From the NCBI GenBank assembly GCA_045545095.1, contig JAZQAG010000029.1, positions 1 to 64,000 on the forward strand: a stretch of DNA of 64,000 bases, read 5' to 3'. Below, piece after piece: positions 7,614 to 17,044 of the stretch (position 1 is the first letter of the stretch; each line of letters opens with the position of its first letter). A program made the position numbers and the translations under genes. The notes below the pieces were generated by a model. The model was not told the DNA's origin. It made no database searches and was given only the letters and a program-made list of their open reading frames with translations. The stretch is from Phocaeicola_A sp045545095. Its GTDB lineage: Bacteria > Bacteroidota > Bacteroidia > Bacteroidales > Bacteroidaceae.

Positions 7614-9290
7614 CTAAAGAACTTCTTGGCAGAATTGATCAAGATTTTGGCAAAAATCAGAATATACTGTAGAGTCAACGTCCCCCATAAGCAATTCTTT
7701 TTGAGCATCGGATTTCAATAACATTTTCCATTCTTCAATGGCTTGGGAACTTTCTTTTAATAATTCTCCATTGGTAAATTTTTCTCCCCAAATGCGGGTC
7801 AATATACTGCTCCCCCACAATTGTGCTTGAATGGTATAAAGAGAATTTAATTGCTTGATGACGTTTTTGCTTTTCTCTTGATTGCCGGCTTCCTTTAACA
7901 ATCGACAGACTTCTGTCAAGTGGTGTTTTGCAACAGGGAGTCCGGCTATATCTATCCATTGCCATTCATGGGCATCCTCCAAAATCTCATGTGTCGGCTT
8001 TATTTTGTAAGCATACAATCTGAGAGCCAGTTGGTATCGTTCCAATCCCCGTATAAGCGCACTTCTACGGATGAAAGTACCATTATAGTAATACTCTTCA
8101 GATTCATTTCCTTGCTCCCGCTTCAATTTATTCAGAACCTCTATACCTTTGAGAACTTGTTGCATGATAAAAGGTGAGAATAACTCGTATTCTCCAATGT
8201 AGGAGAATTCATCTTTTCCACGTTTTGGCCATTTCAATGCGTCTCTAAAAGTTCCAGATGTACCGATATTGATTCCTGGAGCAACATATGTCTTTTCTCC
8301 TTCTGCAATAATGTATGAGAATGGTAGATCTGTAAGAACTGGGTGAGACTTTATCTTTCCCATGACCATGGTGAAAGCAGCGGTTTGCATGGGCCAAAGA
8401 ATATGGCATCCAGAAGCAGTTTTTGAGCCGCGTGCCAATGTACCATGGTGTAGGGGGCCTAACTTGTAAGCATGATTACTTTGGTTAGTATTGGATCCTG
8501 CATTGTAAAAAGAAAATTCGCCACCAATAAGTAAGGTAGATTTATGATGACTCACAGTGTGTGGACCGGCAAAGACAGCACACGCTTCTCCACAAAACAA
8601 TTCACTATGGTGCCCAAAATAACAATTTTCAGCGGTGAATCCTTTACCTATTTTACAATTCCGTGTAGTTATGACATGATATAATTTTGCACCATCAGTT
8701 ACTGCAGTATGGGGGCCGATACTGAATTTTCGGGCTATTACTTGTGTCCCGATAAAACAATCGTTGTGTAGTTCTCCTTCTACCAACTCTGCCGCTCCCT
8801 CTATGGACACATTAGGTCCAATGAGAACGTTGCGGATGGTGCCTGTATTACGGATAATACATCCTTCACCTATCTTGTTATTTGTGGACAGATCTTTGAG
8901 AATACAATTGCTGTTATATCGTAAAATGTTTGGATAATGTATCTCTAACCAGTCTTCTTTATCATTATGATAAGGCTTGAAATGAATATTTACTTTACCT
9001 GCTTCATTTCCTACAGTGATTCCTTCTTCATAAAATGTTTTTGGCCATGGATGAGTAGCAACTAATTCATTTACCCGACAGATATGTGTCCTATCGCCAA
9101 GATGGTAATTCTCAATTATTCCAACGTGGTCAAGACATACGTCTGCTCCTATTTCCACATGTCCGCCAAAAGTTGTGTGTTGCACATTATTTGTTTGGAA
9201 TCCCTCATGAACGAGGACAGAATTCCAGTTTTGAGCATTACATCCCTGAATTTCGAGTTGCTTAATTTCTTGTAGAGTTAGTTGCCTCAT
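7614..9290 (-). CDS. DUF4954-like left-handed beta-helix protein of unknown function
   Basis: 558 aa. Residues ~25-340 contain hexapeptide-type repeats ([IVL]Gxxxx periodicity: HVEIGADVCLDH, NKIGEGCIIRNTG, CFIGTQVIARKFSIGPHTAV, CKIGKGFTAENCYFG), predicting a left-handed beta-helix like that of sugar-nucleotide acyltransferases and NDP-sugar pyrophosphorylases. The C-terminal ~200 residues are helical and carry no motif I recognise. Family members occur widely in Bacteroidales without an assigned activity. Conserved His/Asn-rich stretches (PHTVSHHK, SNTNQSNH) could form a catalytic site, which is inference. Its ATG overlaps the hflX stop by 3 nt, so the two genes are translationally coupled. 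Confidence 0.8.
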   Translation of the reverse strand: MRQLTLQEIKQLEIQGCNAQNWNSVLVHEGFQTNNVQHTTFGGHVEIGADVCLDHVGIIENYHLGDRTHICRVNELVATHPWPKTFYEEGITVGNEAGKVNIHFKPYHNDKEDWLEIHYPNILRYNSNCILKDLSTNNKIGEGCIIRNTGTIRNVLIGPNVSIEGAAELVEGELHNDCFIGTQVIARKFSIGPHTAVTDGAKLYHVITTRNCKIGKGFTAENCYFGHHSELFCGEACAVFAGPHTVSHHKSTLLIGGEFSFYNAGSNTNQSNHAYKLGPLHHGTLARGSKTASGCHILWPMQTAAFTMVMGKIKSHPVLTDLPFSYIIAEGEKTYVAPGINIGTSGTFRDALKWPKRGKDEFSYIGEYELFSPFIMQQVLKGIEVLNKLKREQGNESEEYYYNGTFIRRSALIRGLERYQLALRLYAYKIKPTHEILEDAHEWQWIDIAGLPVAKHHLTEVCRLLKEAGNQEKSKNVIKQLNSLYTIQAQLWGSSILTRIWGEKFTNGELLKESSQAIEEWKMLLKSDAQKELLMGDVDSTVYSDFCQNLDQFCQEVL

Positions 9291-10543
9291 TGCTCTTCTG
9301 TTTCGTATGTTTGGTAAAGGAAGTCATTATACGGATATTTCTGTACATGTAACTCCCTCACTTTGTTGTAAATGATTGTCTTGAGTTCTTCAAGATTGGT
9401 TTTTTCACGTGCAGAGATAAAGATACAGTTGTCATTCATTCGAGCCATCCATGTATTCATCAATTCAGAGAGGGTGATATTCTCTTTTGTACGTGGTGTT
9501 AAGTCATCTTCATCTTTTTGGACATAAGTGTAGGCATCAATCTTATTGAAAATAATCATGCTAGGTTTGTCGCTACATCCCAAATCGCCCAATGTTCGTT
9601 CTACGACTTGTATCTGTTCCTCAAAGTCAGGATGTGATATATCTACTACATGTAATAGTAAATCCGCTTCACGAACTTCATCTAAAGTACTTTTGAATGA
9701 TTCCACCAATTCTGTGGGTAGTTTACGGATAAATCCTACGGTGTCACTAAGTAAGAATGGTAGATTCTCGATGATTACTTTACGTACAGTGGTATCAAGG
9801 GTGGCAAATAGCTTATTTTCTGCAAAAACCTCGCTTTTGGACAGTAGATTCATAAGGGTAGATTTACCCACATTGGTATAACCGACTAATGCGACACGAA
9901 TCAAACGTCCGCGATTTTTGCGTTGTGTGGTTTTCTGTTTGTCAATTTCTGCCAATTGCTGTTTCAATAAAGACATGCGGTTCAGGATAATGCGTCGGTC
10001 CATCTCTAACTGTGTTTCACCTGGTCCACGCAAACCTACAGAGCCGCCTTTGCCGCTTCCAGAACCGCCTCCTTGTCGTTCCAAGTGAGTCCATAACCGT
10101 TGCAGACGTGGTAACATATAGCGGTTTTGGGCCAGTTCAACTTGGGTTTTAGCATGGGCTGTTTGTGCTCGCATGGCAAAAATGTCAAGGATAAGCGAAG
10201 TGCGGTCCAGAATTTTTATCTGTAACTCCTTTTCGATGTTTCGCATTTGTTTGGCAGATAGTTCGTCATCAAAAATGACCATTCCTACTTCACGCTCTTC
10301 CTCTGCTTCGTGGAGAATATATTCTTTAATTTCTTGTAGTTTGCCTTTCCCAATATATGTTACAGAACTGGCTCCGTCTAATCGTTGGGTGAAACGTTTG
10401 ACAGTTTTAGCCCCAGCTGTTTCTGCTAAGAATTCCAGTTCGTCCAGATATTCATTGGTTTTTCGTTCGTTTTGCTGTGGTGTAATGATGGCCACTAATA
10501 TTGCGGTCTCGGTTTGGGCTTCAGATATTACGAATTCTTTCAT
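9287..10543 (-). CDS. hflX: Ribosome-associated GTPase HflX
   Basis: 418 aa. HflX binds the ribosome and can split stalled or hibernating 70S particles. The N-terminal HflX domain (about 1-180) includes GAKTVKRFTQRLDG and the glycine-rich loop GGGSGSGKGGSVGLRGPGE (about 158-176). The GTPase domain has G1 GYTNVGKST near residue 220, G3 DTVGF, and G4 NKID. It is the first gene of a two-gene unit with the beta-helix protein, and a good promoter lies just upstream. Confidence 0.95.
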   Translation of the reverse strand: MKEFVISEAQTETAILVAIITPQQNERKTNEYLDELEFLAETAGAKTVKRFTQRLDGASSVTYIGKGKLQEIKEYILHEAEEEREVGMVIFDDELSAKQMRNIEKELQIKILDRTSLILDIFAMRAQTAHAKTQVELAQNRYMLPRLQRLWTHLERQGGGSGSGKGGSVGLRGPGETQLEMDRRIILNRMSLLKQQLAEIDKQKTTQRKNRGRLIRVALVGYTNVGKSTLMNLLSKSEVFAENKLFATLDTTVRKVIIENLPFLLSDTVGFIRKLPTELVESFKSTLDEVREADLLLHVVDISHPDFEEQIQVVERTLGDLGCSDKPSMIIFNKIDAYTYVQKDEDDLTPRTKENITLSELMNTWMARMNDNCIFISAREKTNLEELKTIIYNKVRELHVQKYPYNDFLYQTYETEEQ

Positions 10544-10562
10544 GTATATTCATTTTATGGCG

Positions 10563-10593
10563 CAAAGATAATGTAAGCTGAGCGGAATACAAA
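10563..10593 (-). promoter_or_regulatory. Predicted hflX promoter
   Basis: Minus strand: -33 TTTG at 10590-10593 and -7 TATCTTTG at 10563-10570, separated by 19 nt; this is a near-ideal Bacteroidetes promoter 19 nt upstream of the ATG. Confidence 0.75.
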
Positions 10594-10634
10594 AGGATTC
10601 CATTTATTTTCAGATTATTCTTGATTGTTTTTCA

Positions 10635-13600
10635 TCACAATGCTGCAGGATTTATCTTGACATACTTAATACGTTCTCTTCTCCATGTATAGACACAATG
10701 GAGCATACCGTCCCGTCCTTGAATGATTGAAGGGTAAGAATATTGTTTGATTGGACTTTCTTCTAAACTAATGAGATGTTGCCATTGCCAACCGTCCGAG
10801 GAACGCGCTAAATCTATTGGTGTACGTACTCCTTTGGGAGTTGATGGTATGGTATAGAAATCATTATATATAAGGTAATGGGTGCCATCGTCAGTCGTGA
10901 CAGCATCTATGCCGGAATTGTTCTGTGGAAGCTGCTTCATTAATGTTACTTGACTCCATGTTTCCCCTTGATCTGTACTGAACGTAGTGGCCATATATCC
11001 GTTTCGTGTACGTGCTAACGCTTGTAAACGTCCATCGGATAGCTGGAGTATGGTTGGTTGGATAGTTACAAGAGGTTCCATATGGGTGGAGTCTCCAGAA
11101 AGACCATCCGGTGCAATATATTGAGTTCTTAAAGCTTTTTCTGCGGGGATAGGATTTGTCTTCCGCCAAGTGTAACCCCAATCGTCGGAAATTTCGAAAT
11201 GAAGTTTCCATCCATCTTTCTCAGTACTTGAAGGGCAAATAAGTTTGCCATCTATTATAACAGGCTTGTTTTTAATGGGTCCGAGATATCCTTGAGGTAA
11301 TGCTTGAGGGGTTGACCAAGTCATGCCTTTATCCTTTGAACGAATGAGCCACCCTGTCCAATCAGCAACATTAACCCCTATTTTGTAAAAAAGGAGAATC
11401 TCACCTTCAGGTGTTTCAAAGAGTACAGGGTTCCAGCAAGCTTTTCGTTTGAGCCCTGTTGAAATCTCCTGATCAGTAAAAGCTTGGCGTGTGGATGGAC
11501 TAAGGATTCCATCTGCAACTAAGCGAGGTGCTTGCCAGGAATCTTTACCCTTTGGTTTGCGGCTGGTCCAGATACAGACATCAGGATTACGTTCTTTTGT
11601 TCCTCCAAAATAAGTCGCGAGCAAATCACCATTTTTTAATTCTACAATGCTGGCGCTATGGCATTCAGGGAAAGGTGCTTCTTCATATAAGAATTGATTC
11701 TCTACTATTGCTGGATGACAGGAGGAAAGTGAACCGGTGTAGTGGTACGTTCCCGATCCAATTTTTATGGTCTTCCCGTCAGGTAAGGTAATGGTTGCAG
11801 TTGTGTTGCAAGGAATAGTAATATGCCATTCATAATTAGTCAGGGATTTTCGCCAGTTACTTTTGATGCATCCGTAAGGAGTTTCATAAGATACATTGGC
11901 ATAACTTAATTCTGGAATTTCAAATGCGGGGTTTATAGAAACGTGTTTGAAGCCTACGCTACCTTCTGTGTTGCGGATGCCACCTACATATTCGAACATC
12001 CAAGTAATAAGATCACCAAGAAGCATCACATGGTTACCACTATTCATAGAAGGGTCTGCTTTGTCTCCATTCCAAAGTTCCCAAATAGTGGTAGCCCCAT
12101 TTTGAACCATATATCCCCACGAAGGATAAGTCCGTGATTTGGCCAAGGCAAAGGCTACATCGGAACGTCCACGGTGGCTTAATTCTGTCATAAGCCATTG
12201 TATCCCAATAACTCCACATGGTATGGCAGGGATGCAGTTGGGAGCAGGCATTAGTTTGGCTAATACATGTCGGAAAACTGCGTTTTCATATTGTGGTGGT
12301 ACGATGCCAAAGGCTAACGGAAGTAAATTGGCGGTTGCAGTATTGTTCCCATAATAGATACTATCAGGATAAAGAATGTGTGTTGGACGAGGTGAGGAAC
12401 CTTGCTGGATAGTTAGGAATTTGTCATTGAATGCTTTGCACATATTTATAGCCCGTTGTTGCCAAATATCGGCATCGTTGGATTTTGTTAATAAATTGGC
12501 AAAGCGTTCCATGAGCTGTAACTGACGGATATAATAGGCGGAAGCAATGAGGGTACCATCAGTTTTGCGTGAAGGGTCTTGACTGTGTACAAGATTCAGT
12601 TTTTCAGGGGGGACACACCAATCTCCATATTTGTCTTTTGTTATGAGTCCATCCTGTAAGAACTCTTTATAAAGAAAATTAGTCCATCGCTTCATTGCAT
12701 CATAATGTTGTTGTATGGATTGTATATTCCCAAATTGGGTATAAAGCATGTCGCAAATAAAAGGGAGAGCCGCAGGCCATGTCACATCTCCAGTGTAGTA
12801 ATTCCAATATGCAGGTGCAACATCAGGGATGAGGCCATCTTCTCGTTGAGATTCGACAATATCGTTCATCCATTTAGTGTAGAGCCTTTCATTGCCAAAT
12901 ATATAGCTCTCTCCTAAAGCACCCCGGGTGCGATCTCCTAACCATGGTTGTCGTTCGTTGCGTTGGGGGCAATCAATAGGCATTCCTTTGTAGTTACCAA
13001 GGATTCCCCAATAAGCGTTTCGAAAAATCTGATTCACGGTGGTGTCGCTACATTCGAATGAGCCTATAACAGGCATTTCATCAGATACTACTTCACCGAT
13101 GAAATTGTCAAGTTTTGGATTTCTTATACCGATAATTTCAACGAACCGAAAACCGTGTGTGACAAATGAAGGAGCCCAAGAGCGCCCCTTTTCTTGGCCA
13201 TTACAAACATAAATATCGGTGACTTTGGCATCGCGTAAATTGTCAGTATATAGAGTCCCGTCTGGCTGCAGACGTTCTGCAAAACGGAGACGAATAGTGT
13301 CTTTATCATAATATCCTTGTAGATTTAACAAACGTAACCATCCAACCATATTCTGTCCCATATCCAATATAAGCGTGTCTCCTATAAGATTCATGCTCAA
13401 AGGCTTTATTTGTGCAAGAACTTTCATGGATGGATTCATTTGGGCACGTAAAGTTCCATCCGGAATACTGACACGTTGAGCTGGTTGCCACGCACTATCA
13501 TCATATCCGGGATGAGTCCAAGCTCCCAATTCTTTGTGTGAATCATATTCTTCTCCATCATATTCGTTATTGGAGCGGATAGGACCATCTGCAGTAAGTT

Positions 13601-14498
13601 TCCATGTGCGATCATCTGTAGCAATAATTTGGCGTCCACCATCATTAAATTCAATAATAAGATTTGCTCTGACTTTGGGATAACCAAAATTTGTTGCTTT
13701 GTAAGGTTTGAAATTTTGACGCATGTGATAAAATCGGCCATTTCCTAAAATAATTCCGATGGCATTAGAGGAATCTGATAATAGCGAGGTGACATCGTAA
13801 GTATTATATAGGATAGTTTTGCGGTAATCTGTCGGGGCAGGTGTAAGTACATGATTACCTACTCGATTTCCATTGAGATAGGCCTCATAAAGTCCTAAAC
13901 CACAGATGTGCAGCATTGCTCGTTTGATGGGTCGGGTCAATTTAAATTCATGGCGTAGGTAACGGGCACCTAAACGGCTCCATTGAGTTTCACTTTCCCA
14001 AGGCATGGAGCGGTCTAATCCAATCCAACGACCACGCCAATGATTTTCGATAAAAAGTCCCATGCTCCATGAAGAGATATTACTCCATGCGCTTTCTCCT
14101 GCGGTGGTAGTAACATATACTCGCCAAAAGCATTGCTGATTATCAATTAAAGGTTTTCCTTTATAGGATACCCATATTGAACTGTCGGAAAGGATTTCAC
14201 CAGAATCCCATAAATCCCCTTCATAGGTTTCTGCTTTTTCTAATGTTGATGATACCAATATACGGTAGCTTTGTTGTAAAGTATTTTGTCTGTCCGACAA
14301 TAATTTCCAACCTAAACGGGGTTGCTTAACAGTAATGCCTAATGGACAAGAGAGATTTTCTACAGTCAAGGAATTGATGAAAAGAGAGGTTGCTTCTTTT
14401 TTATTGGCTGAAAGGTTGATTATAAATAAGAATGTGAAAAACATCCAACATAGAAATCTGTGTAGTGAGTCCTGTTTTCTTTTAATTTGAGTGTACAT
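10635..14498 (-). CDS. Secreted GH78 alpha-L-rhamnosidase fused to a sialidase-like (BNR) propeller
   Basis: 1287 aa, far longer than single-domain GH78 enzymes. An N-terminal signal (FLCWMFFTFLFIINLSA, about 16-32) implies export. Residues ~40-930 are a complete GH78 architecture: fibronectin-like and beta-sandwich domains, then an (alpha/alpha)6 barrel with CPQRNERQPWLGDR (family general-acid Glu) and GATTIWELWNGD (second conserved Glu). Residues ~934-1287 (nt ~10638-11699) form a BNR_2/sialidase-like domain with Asp-box motifs SKDKGMTW, SDDWGYTW and STDQGETW plus the family segment CWNPVLFETPEGEILLFYK. Likely role: removal of terminal alpha-L-rhamnose, then of an acidic sugar, from a glycan. 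The gene stands alone between hflX and xerD, with no SusCD pair or regulator nearby. The activity of the C-terminal domain is inferred only. Confidence 0.85.
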   Translation of the reverse strand: MYTQIKRKQDSLHRFLCWMFFTFLFIINLSANKKEATSLFINSLTVENLSCPLGITVKQPRLGWKLLSDRQNTLQQSYRILVSSTLEKAETYEGDLWDSGEILSDSSIWVSYKGKPLIDNQQCFWRVYVTTTAGESAWSNISSWSMGLFIENHWRGRWIGLDRSMPWESETQWSRLGARYLRHEFKLTRPIKRAMLHICGLGLYEAYLNGNRVGNHVLTPAPTDYRKTILYNTYDVTSLLSDSSNAIGIILGNGRFYHMRQNFKPYKATNFGYPKVRANLIIEFNDGGRQIIATDDRTWKLTADGPIRSNNEYDGEEYDSHKELGAWTHPGYDDSAWQPAQRVSIPDGTLRAQMNPSMKVLAQIKPLSMNLIGDTLILDMGQNMVGWLRLLNLQGYYDKDTIRLRFAERLQPDGTLYTDNLRDAKVTDIYVCNGQEKGRSWAPSFVTHGFRFVEIIGIRNPKLDNFIGEVVSDEMPVIGSFECSDTTVNQIFRNAYWGILGNYKGMPIDCPQRNERQPWLGDRTRGALGESYIFGNERLYTKWMNDIVESQREDGLIPDVAPAYWNYYTGDVTWPAALPFICDMLYTQFGNIQSIQQHYDAMKRWTNFLYKEFLQDGLITKDKYGDWCVPPEKLNLVHSQDPSRKTDGTLIASAYYIRQLQLMERFANLLTKSNDADIWQQRAINMCKAFNDKFLTIQQGSSPRPTHILYPDSIYYGNNTATANLLPLAFGIVPPQYENAVFRHVLAKLMPAPNCIPAIPCGVIGIQWLMTELSHRGRSDVAFALAKSRTYPSWGYMVQNGATTIWELWNGDKADPSMNSGNHVMLLGDLITWMFEYVGGIRNTEGSVGFKHVSINPAFEIPELSYANVSYETPYGCIKSNWRKSLTNYEWHITIPCNTTATITLPDGKTIKIGSGTYHYTGSLSSCHPAIVENQFLYEEAPFPECHSASIVELKNGDLLATYFGGTKERNPDVCIWTSRKPKGKDSWQAPRLVADGILSPSTRQAFTDQEISTGLKRKACWNPVLFETPEGEILLFYKIGVNVADWTGWLIRSKDKGMTWSTPQALPQGYLGPIKNKPVIIDGKLICPSSTEKDGWKLHFEISDDWGYTWRKTNPIPAEKALRTQYIAPDGLSGDSTHMEPLVTIQPTILQLSDGRLQALARTRNGYMATTFSTDQGETWSQVTLMKQLPQNNSGIDAVTTDDGTHYLIYNDFYTIPSTPKGVRTPIDLARSSDGWQWQHLISLEESPIKQYSYPSIIQGRDGMLHCVYTWRRERIKYVKINPAAL

Positions 14499-14545
14499 AA
14501 TAAACTATATTGATATGTTAAAATAGTAAATTGTTATATTGTATG

Positions 14546-15496
14546 TTATATCTTGTGCTTGTGTAGATATTTAATATTACGAGGGTGGTGTTCAATAATT
14601 TCTTCTCTTAATCGATGCCTGTCAATGTGTGTATATATTTCTGTGGTTTTGATACCTTCGTGTCCTAACATGCATTGTATGGCTCTAAGATTGGCTCCAC
14701 CCTCTAACAAATGGGTGGCGAAAGAGTGCCTAAATGTATGGGGACTAACATTTTTTTTAATTCCGGCCATGGCTGTCTGTACTTTGACAATATGGAAAAT
14801 CATGATACGTGAGAGCTTGGTTCCTCGCCGAAAACTGAGAAAAACATAATCTTCATGACCTCGTTTGATGATAATATCAGAGCGTTGTTGGAAATAACAA
14901 TCCAATTCATGAATAGCTCGTGGTGAGATAGGAACCAGCCTTTGTTTTCCACCTTTTCCCTCAATTCGTATAAACCCTTCATTGAGGTGAAGATCGGAAA
15001 GCCGAAGGTTACATAATTCACTTACACGTAAACCGCAGCTGTAGAGGACTTCAAGGATTGCTCGGTCTCGTTGTCCTTCAATACGGTTGAGGTCTATTGT
15101 GCTAATGGTTGTGTCGATTTCTTGTACTGTCAGGATGTCGGGTAATTTCCTTCCTAATCGAGGTGATTCGATGAGGGTTGTAGGATCGGATTCTATATAT
15201 TCTTCCAATAGAAGAAAACGATAGAATGAACGAATCCCACTTAAAATCCGAGCTTGGGAACTTGGGTGAATACCCAATTCGCGAAGTCCCAAGATAAATG
15301 TGTGCAAATGTGTGAGATTAACGTCCAAGATATTCACATTTTCGAATCGAAAAAAGTCCGACAGTTTGTTTAAATCTTTTAGATATGCATCTATTGTATG
15401 TGGAGAAAAGGATTTTTCCAGTTTTAAATACTGTTCATATCGCTTAAATATAGCTTTATTATCATCCTTCAAAGATAGTTTGGCAGAGTTTTCCAT
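14546..15496 (-). CDS. xerD: Tyrosine recombinase XerD (chromosome dimer resolution)
   Basis: 316 aa. It has an N-terminal SAM-like core-binding domain (about 15-105) and a C-terminal catalytic domain (about 125-305). The catalytic set is visible: Arg in LYSCGLRVSELCNL, Lys in EGKGGKQRLVPI, HTFRHSFATHLLEGG (H-x-x-R), His in MLGHEGIKTTEIYTH and the nucleophilic Tyr in the same motif. Length, and position next to aroQ rather than in a mobile element, point to the housekeeping Xer recombinase. It is divergent from aroQ across a 68-nt palindromic promoter region. Confidence 0.92.
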   Translation of the reverse strand: MENSAKLSLKDDNKAIFKRYEQYLKLEKSFSPHTIDAYLKDLNKLSDFFRFENVNILDVNLTHLHTFILGLRELGIHPSSQARILSGIRSFYRFLLLEEYIESDPTTLIESPRLGRKLPDILTVQEIDTTISTIDLNRIEGQRDRAILEVLYSCGLRVSELCNLRLSDLHLNEGFIRIEGKGGKQRLVPISPRAIHELDCYFQQRSDIIIKRGHEDYVFLSFRRGTKLSRIMIFHIVKVQTAMAGIKKNVSPHTFRHSFATHLLEGGANLRAIQCMLGHEGIKTTEIYTHIDRHRLREEIIEHHPRNIKYLHKHKI

Positions 15497-15498
15497 TC

Positions 15499-15542
15499 TT
15501 TTTCTTAACTTTGCACCGAATTCGTGGCAAAGTTAAGAAAAA
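15499..15542. promoter_or_regulatory. Palindromic divergent promoter region between xerD and aroQ
   Basis: A 16-bp perfect inverted repeat (15499-15514 with 15527-15542) places TAACTTTG on each strand: 15506-15513 (+) for aroQ and 15528-15535 (-) for xerD. The -7 boxes face each other, so the two predicted transcripts would overlap at their 5' ends. -33 boxes are poor on both sides. Confidence 0.55.
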
Positions 15543-15564
15543 TGCCTCAAAATAAAAACATTTT

Positions 15565-15990
15565 ATGAGAATACAAATCATCAATGGGCCTAATATTAAT
15601 TTGTTAGGGAAACGTGAACCTGGAATCTATGGGACAACTTCTATGGAGGAATATCTTGATTTTCTGCAGGATAAATATGCAGATATTCAGATTGATTATT
15701 TCCAGAGTAATGTTGAAGGAGAGTTGATTAATAAACTTCATGAGATAGGATTTGACTATGATGGTATTGTTTTGAATGCGGGAGCTTATACGCATACATC
15801 TATTGCCTTACAAGATGCTATCCGTGCCATTACTTCGCCAGTTGTGGAGGTTCATATATCCAATGTGCATATGCGTGAAGAGTTCCGACATAAATCTATG
15901 ATTTCTTGCGCATGCATAGGGGTTATATGCGGATTTGGTATGAACTCCTATAATTTGGCTATTGAGGCACTGATAGCTAATAAACAGTAA
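15565..15990 (+). CDS. aroQ: Type II 3-dehydroquinate dehydratase
   Basis: 141 aa, typical for the dodecameric type II enzyme. It converts 3-dehydroquinate to 3-dehydroshikimate in the shikimate pathway. Motifs: IINGPNINLLGKREPGIYG (flexible lid Arg and catalytic Tyr), NAGAYTHTSIALQDA, VEVHISNVHMREEFR (catalytic His) and GFGMNSYNLAIEAL. It heads a plus-strand run with an O-methyltransferase 22 nt downstream and then rbfA. Confidence 0.97.
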   Translation: MRIQIINGPNINLLGKREPGIYGTTSMEEYLDFLQDKYADIQIDYFQSNVEGELINKLHEIGFDYDGIVLNAGAYTHTSIALQDAIRAITSPVVEVHISNVHMREEFRHKSMISCACIGVICGFGMNSYNLAIEALIANKQ

Positions 15991-16012
15991 TCATTTCTTT
16001 TGATAAAAGAGC

Positions 16013-16645
16013 ATGACTTTAGACGATTATATCTTGGGACATATTGATGCAGAGAATGATTATTTGAAGGCTTTGTATCGTGCAACTCATGTCAAATTAT
16101 TGCGTCCACGTATGGCTTCAGGGCATTTACAAGGTCGTTTGTTGAGAATGCTTGTCAAAATGATTCGTCCGAAGAATGTTTTGGAAATAGGTACATATAG
16201 TGGATATTCGGCATTATGCTTGGCTGAAGGTTTGTCTGAGGGAGGTATGCTGTACACAATTGAAATCAATGATGAACAGGAGGATTTTACTCGTCCATGG
16301 TTAGAACAGTCTCCTTGGTCAGATAAGATTAGTTTTCATATAGGTGATGCTTTGGAACTTGTGCCTAACTTGGGAATGTCGTTTGATTTGGCTTTTATTG
16401 ATGGAGACAAGCGGCATTATGTAGACTATTACGAGATGATTTTGAATTATTTAGAGCCTGGAGGGTATATTGTTGCAGATAATACTTTATGGGATAATCA
16501 TGTGTTAGAGGAATATACGCATCATACGGATAAACAAACTTTGGGCATTAAGCAATTTAATGATTTGATTGCTATGGATGAACGGGTGGAAAAAGTGATA
16601 CTCCCATTGCGAGACGGATTGACTATTATAAGAAAAAAAGCGTAG
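16013..16645 (+). CDS. SAM-dependent O-methyltransferase (caffeoyl-CoA/catechol type family)
   Basis: 210 aa. It is a class I Rossmann methyltransferase of the Methyltransf_3 family: motif I VLEIGTYSGYSALCLAEGL (about 60-78), an acidic residue pair after strand 2 (YTIEIND), the metal/SAM motif AFIDGDKRHYVDYYE and the DNTLWDNHV segment that supplies divalent-metal ligands. The natural substrate is unknown; bacterial relatives include the TrmR/YrrM type that methylates hydroxyuridine in tRNA, a reasonable possibility next to the ribosome gene rbfA. The spacer to aroQ is 22 nt and to rbfA 34 nt. Confidence 0.88.
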   Translation: MTLDDYILGHIDAENDYLKALYRATHVKLLRPRMASGHLQGRLLRMLVKMIRPKNVLEIGTYSGYSALCLAEGLSEGGMLYTIEINDEQEDFTRPWLEQSPWSDKISFHIGDALELVPNLGMSFDLAFIDGDKRHYVDYYEMILNYLEPGGYIVADNTLWDNHVLEEYTHHTDKQTLGIKQFNDLIAMDERVEKVILPLRDGLTIIRKKA

Positions 16646-16679
16646 TTAAATAATTATAGATAAAAATTCAACCAATAAC

Positions 16680-17012
16680 ATGGAAACGACCAGACAAAAC
16701 AAAATTGCAAGACTTATTCAAAAAGAGTTGAGTGACATATTTTTAATGCAAACTAAGGCTATGGGGGGAGTTCTGATTAGTGTCAGTGCTGTACGTATAA
16801 GTCCGGATATGAGTATTGCACGCGCTTATTTAAGTATATTTCCCTCTGTACGGAGCGAAGAAATTATTAAAAATATCAATGATAATACGAAGTCCATACG
16901 TTTTGAATTAGGTAATCGTGTTCGCCATCAATTGCGTATTATTCCTGAGCTGAAATTCTTCATAGATGATTCTTTGGATTATATTGAGAATATTGACAGG
17001 TTGTTGAAATAA
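16680..17012 (+). CDS. rbfA: Ribosome-binding factor A
   Basis: 110 aa with one KH-like fold. RbfA helps mature the 30S subunit by binding the 5' end region of 16S rRNA. Visible family features: N-terminal RQNKIARLIQKELSDIF, the central VSAVRISPDMSIARAYLSIF strand pair and RHQLRIIPELKFFIDDSLDY near the C-terminus. It is in the same direction as, and close to, the permease gene that starts 32 nt later, an order seen often in Bacteroidetes. Confidence 0.95.
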   Translation: METTRQNKIARLIQKELSDIFLMQTKAMGGVLISVSAVRISPDMSIARAYLSIFPSVRSEEIIKNINDNTKSIRFELGNRVRHQLRIIPELKFFIDDSLDYIENIDRLLK

Positions 17013-17044
17013 TTCGGATTATACATCATAATGTTGCGCAATCT

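Noticed and set aside
10635..14498. The long GH78-sialidase gene as two genes joined by a sequencing error
   Set aside because: The frame runs without interruption and the join at about residue 930 has a normal linker; no second signal peptide or start is seen at the junction.
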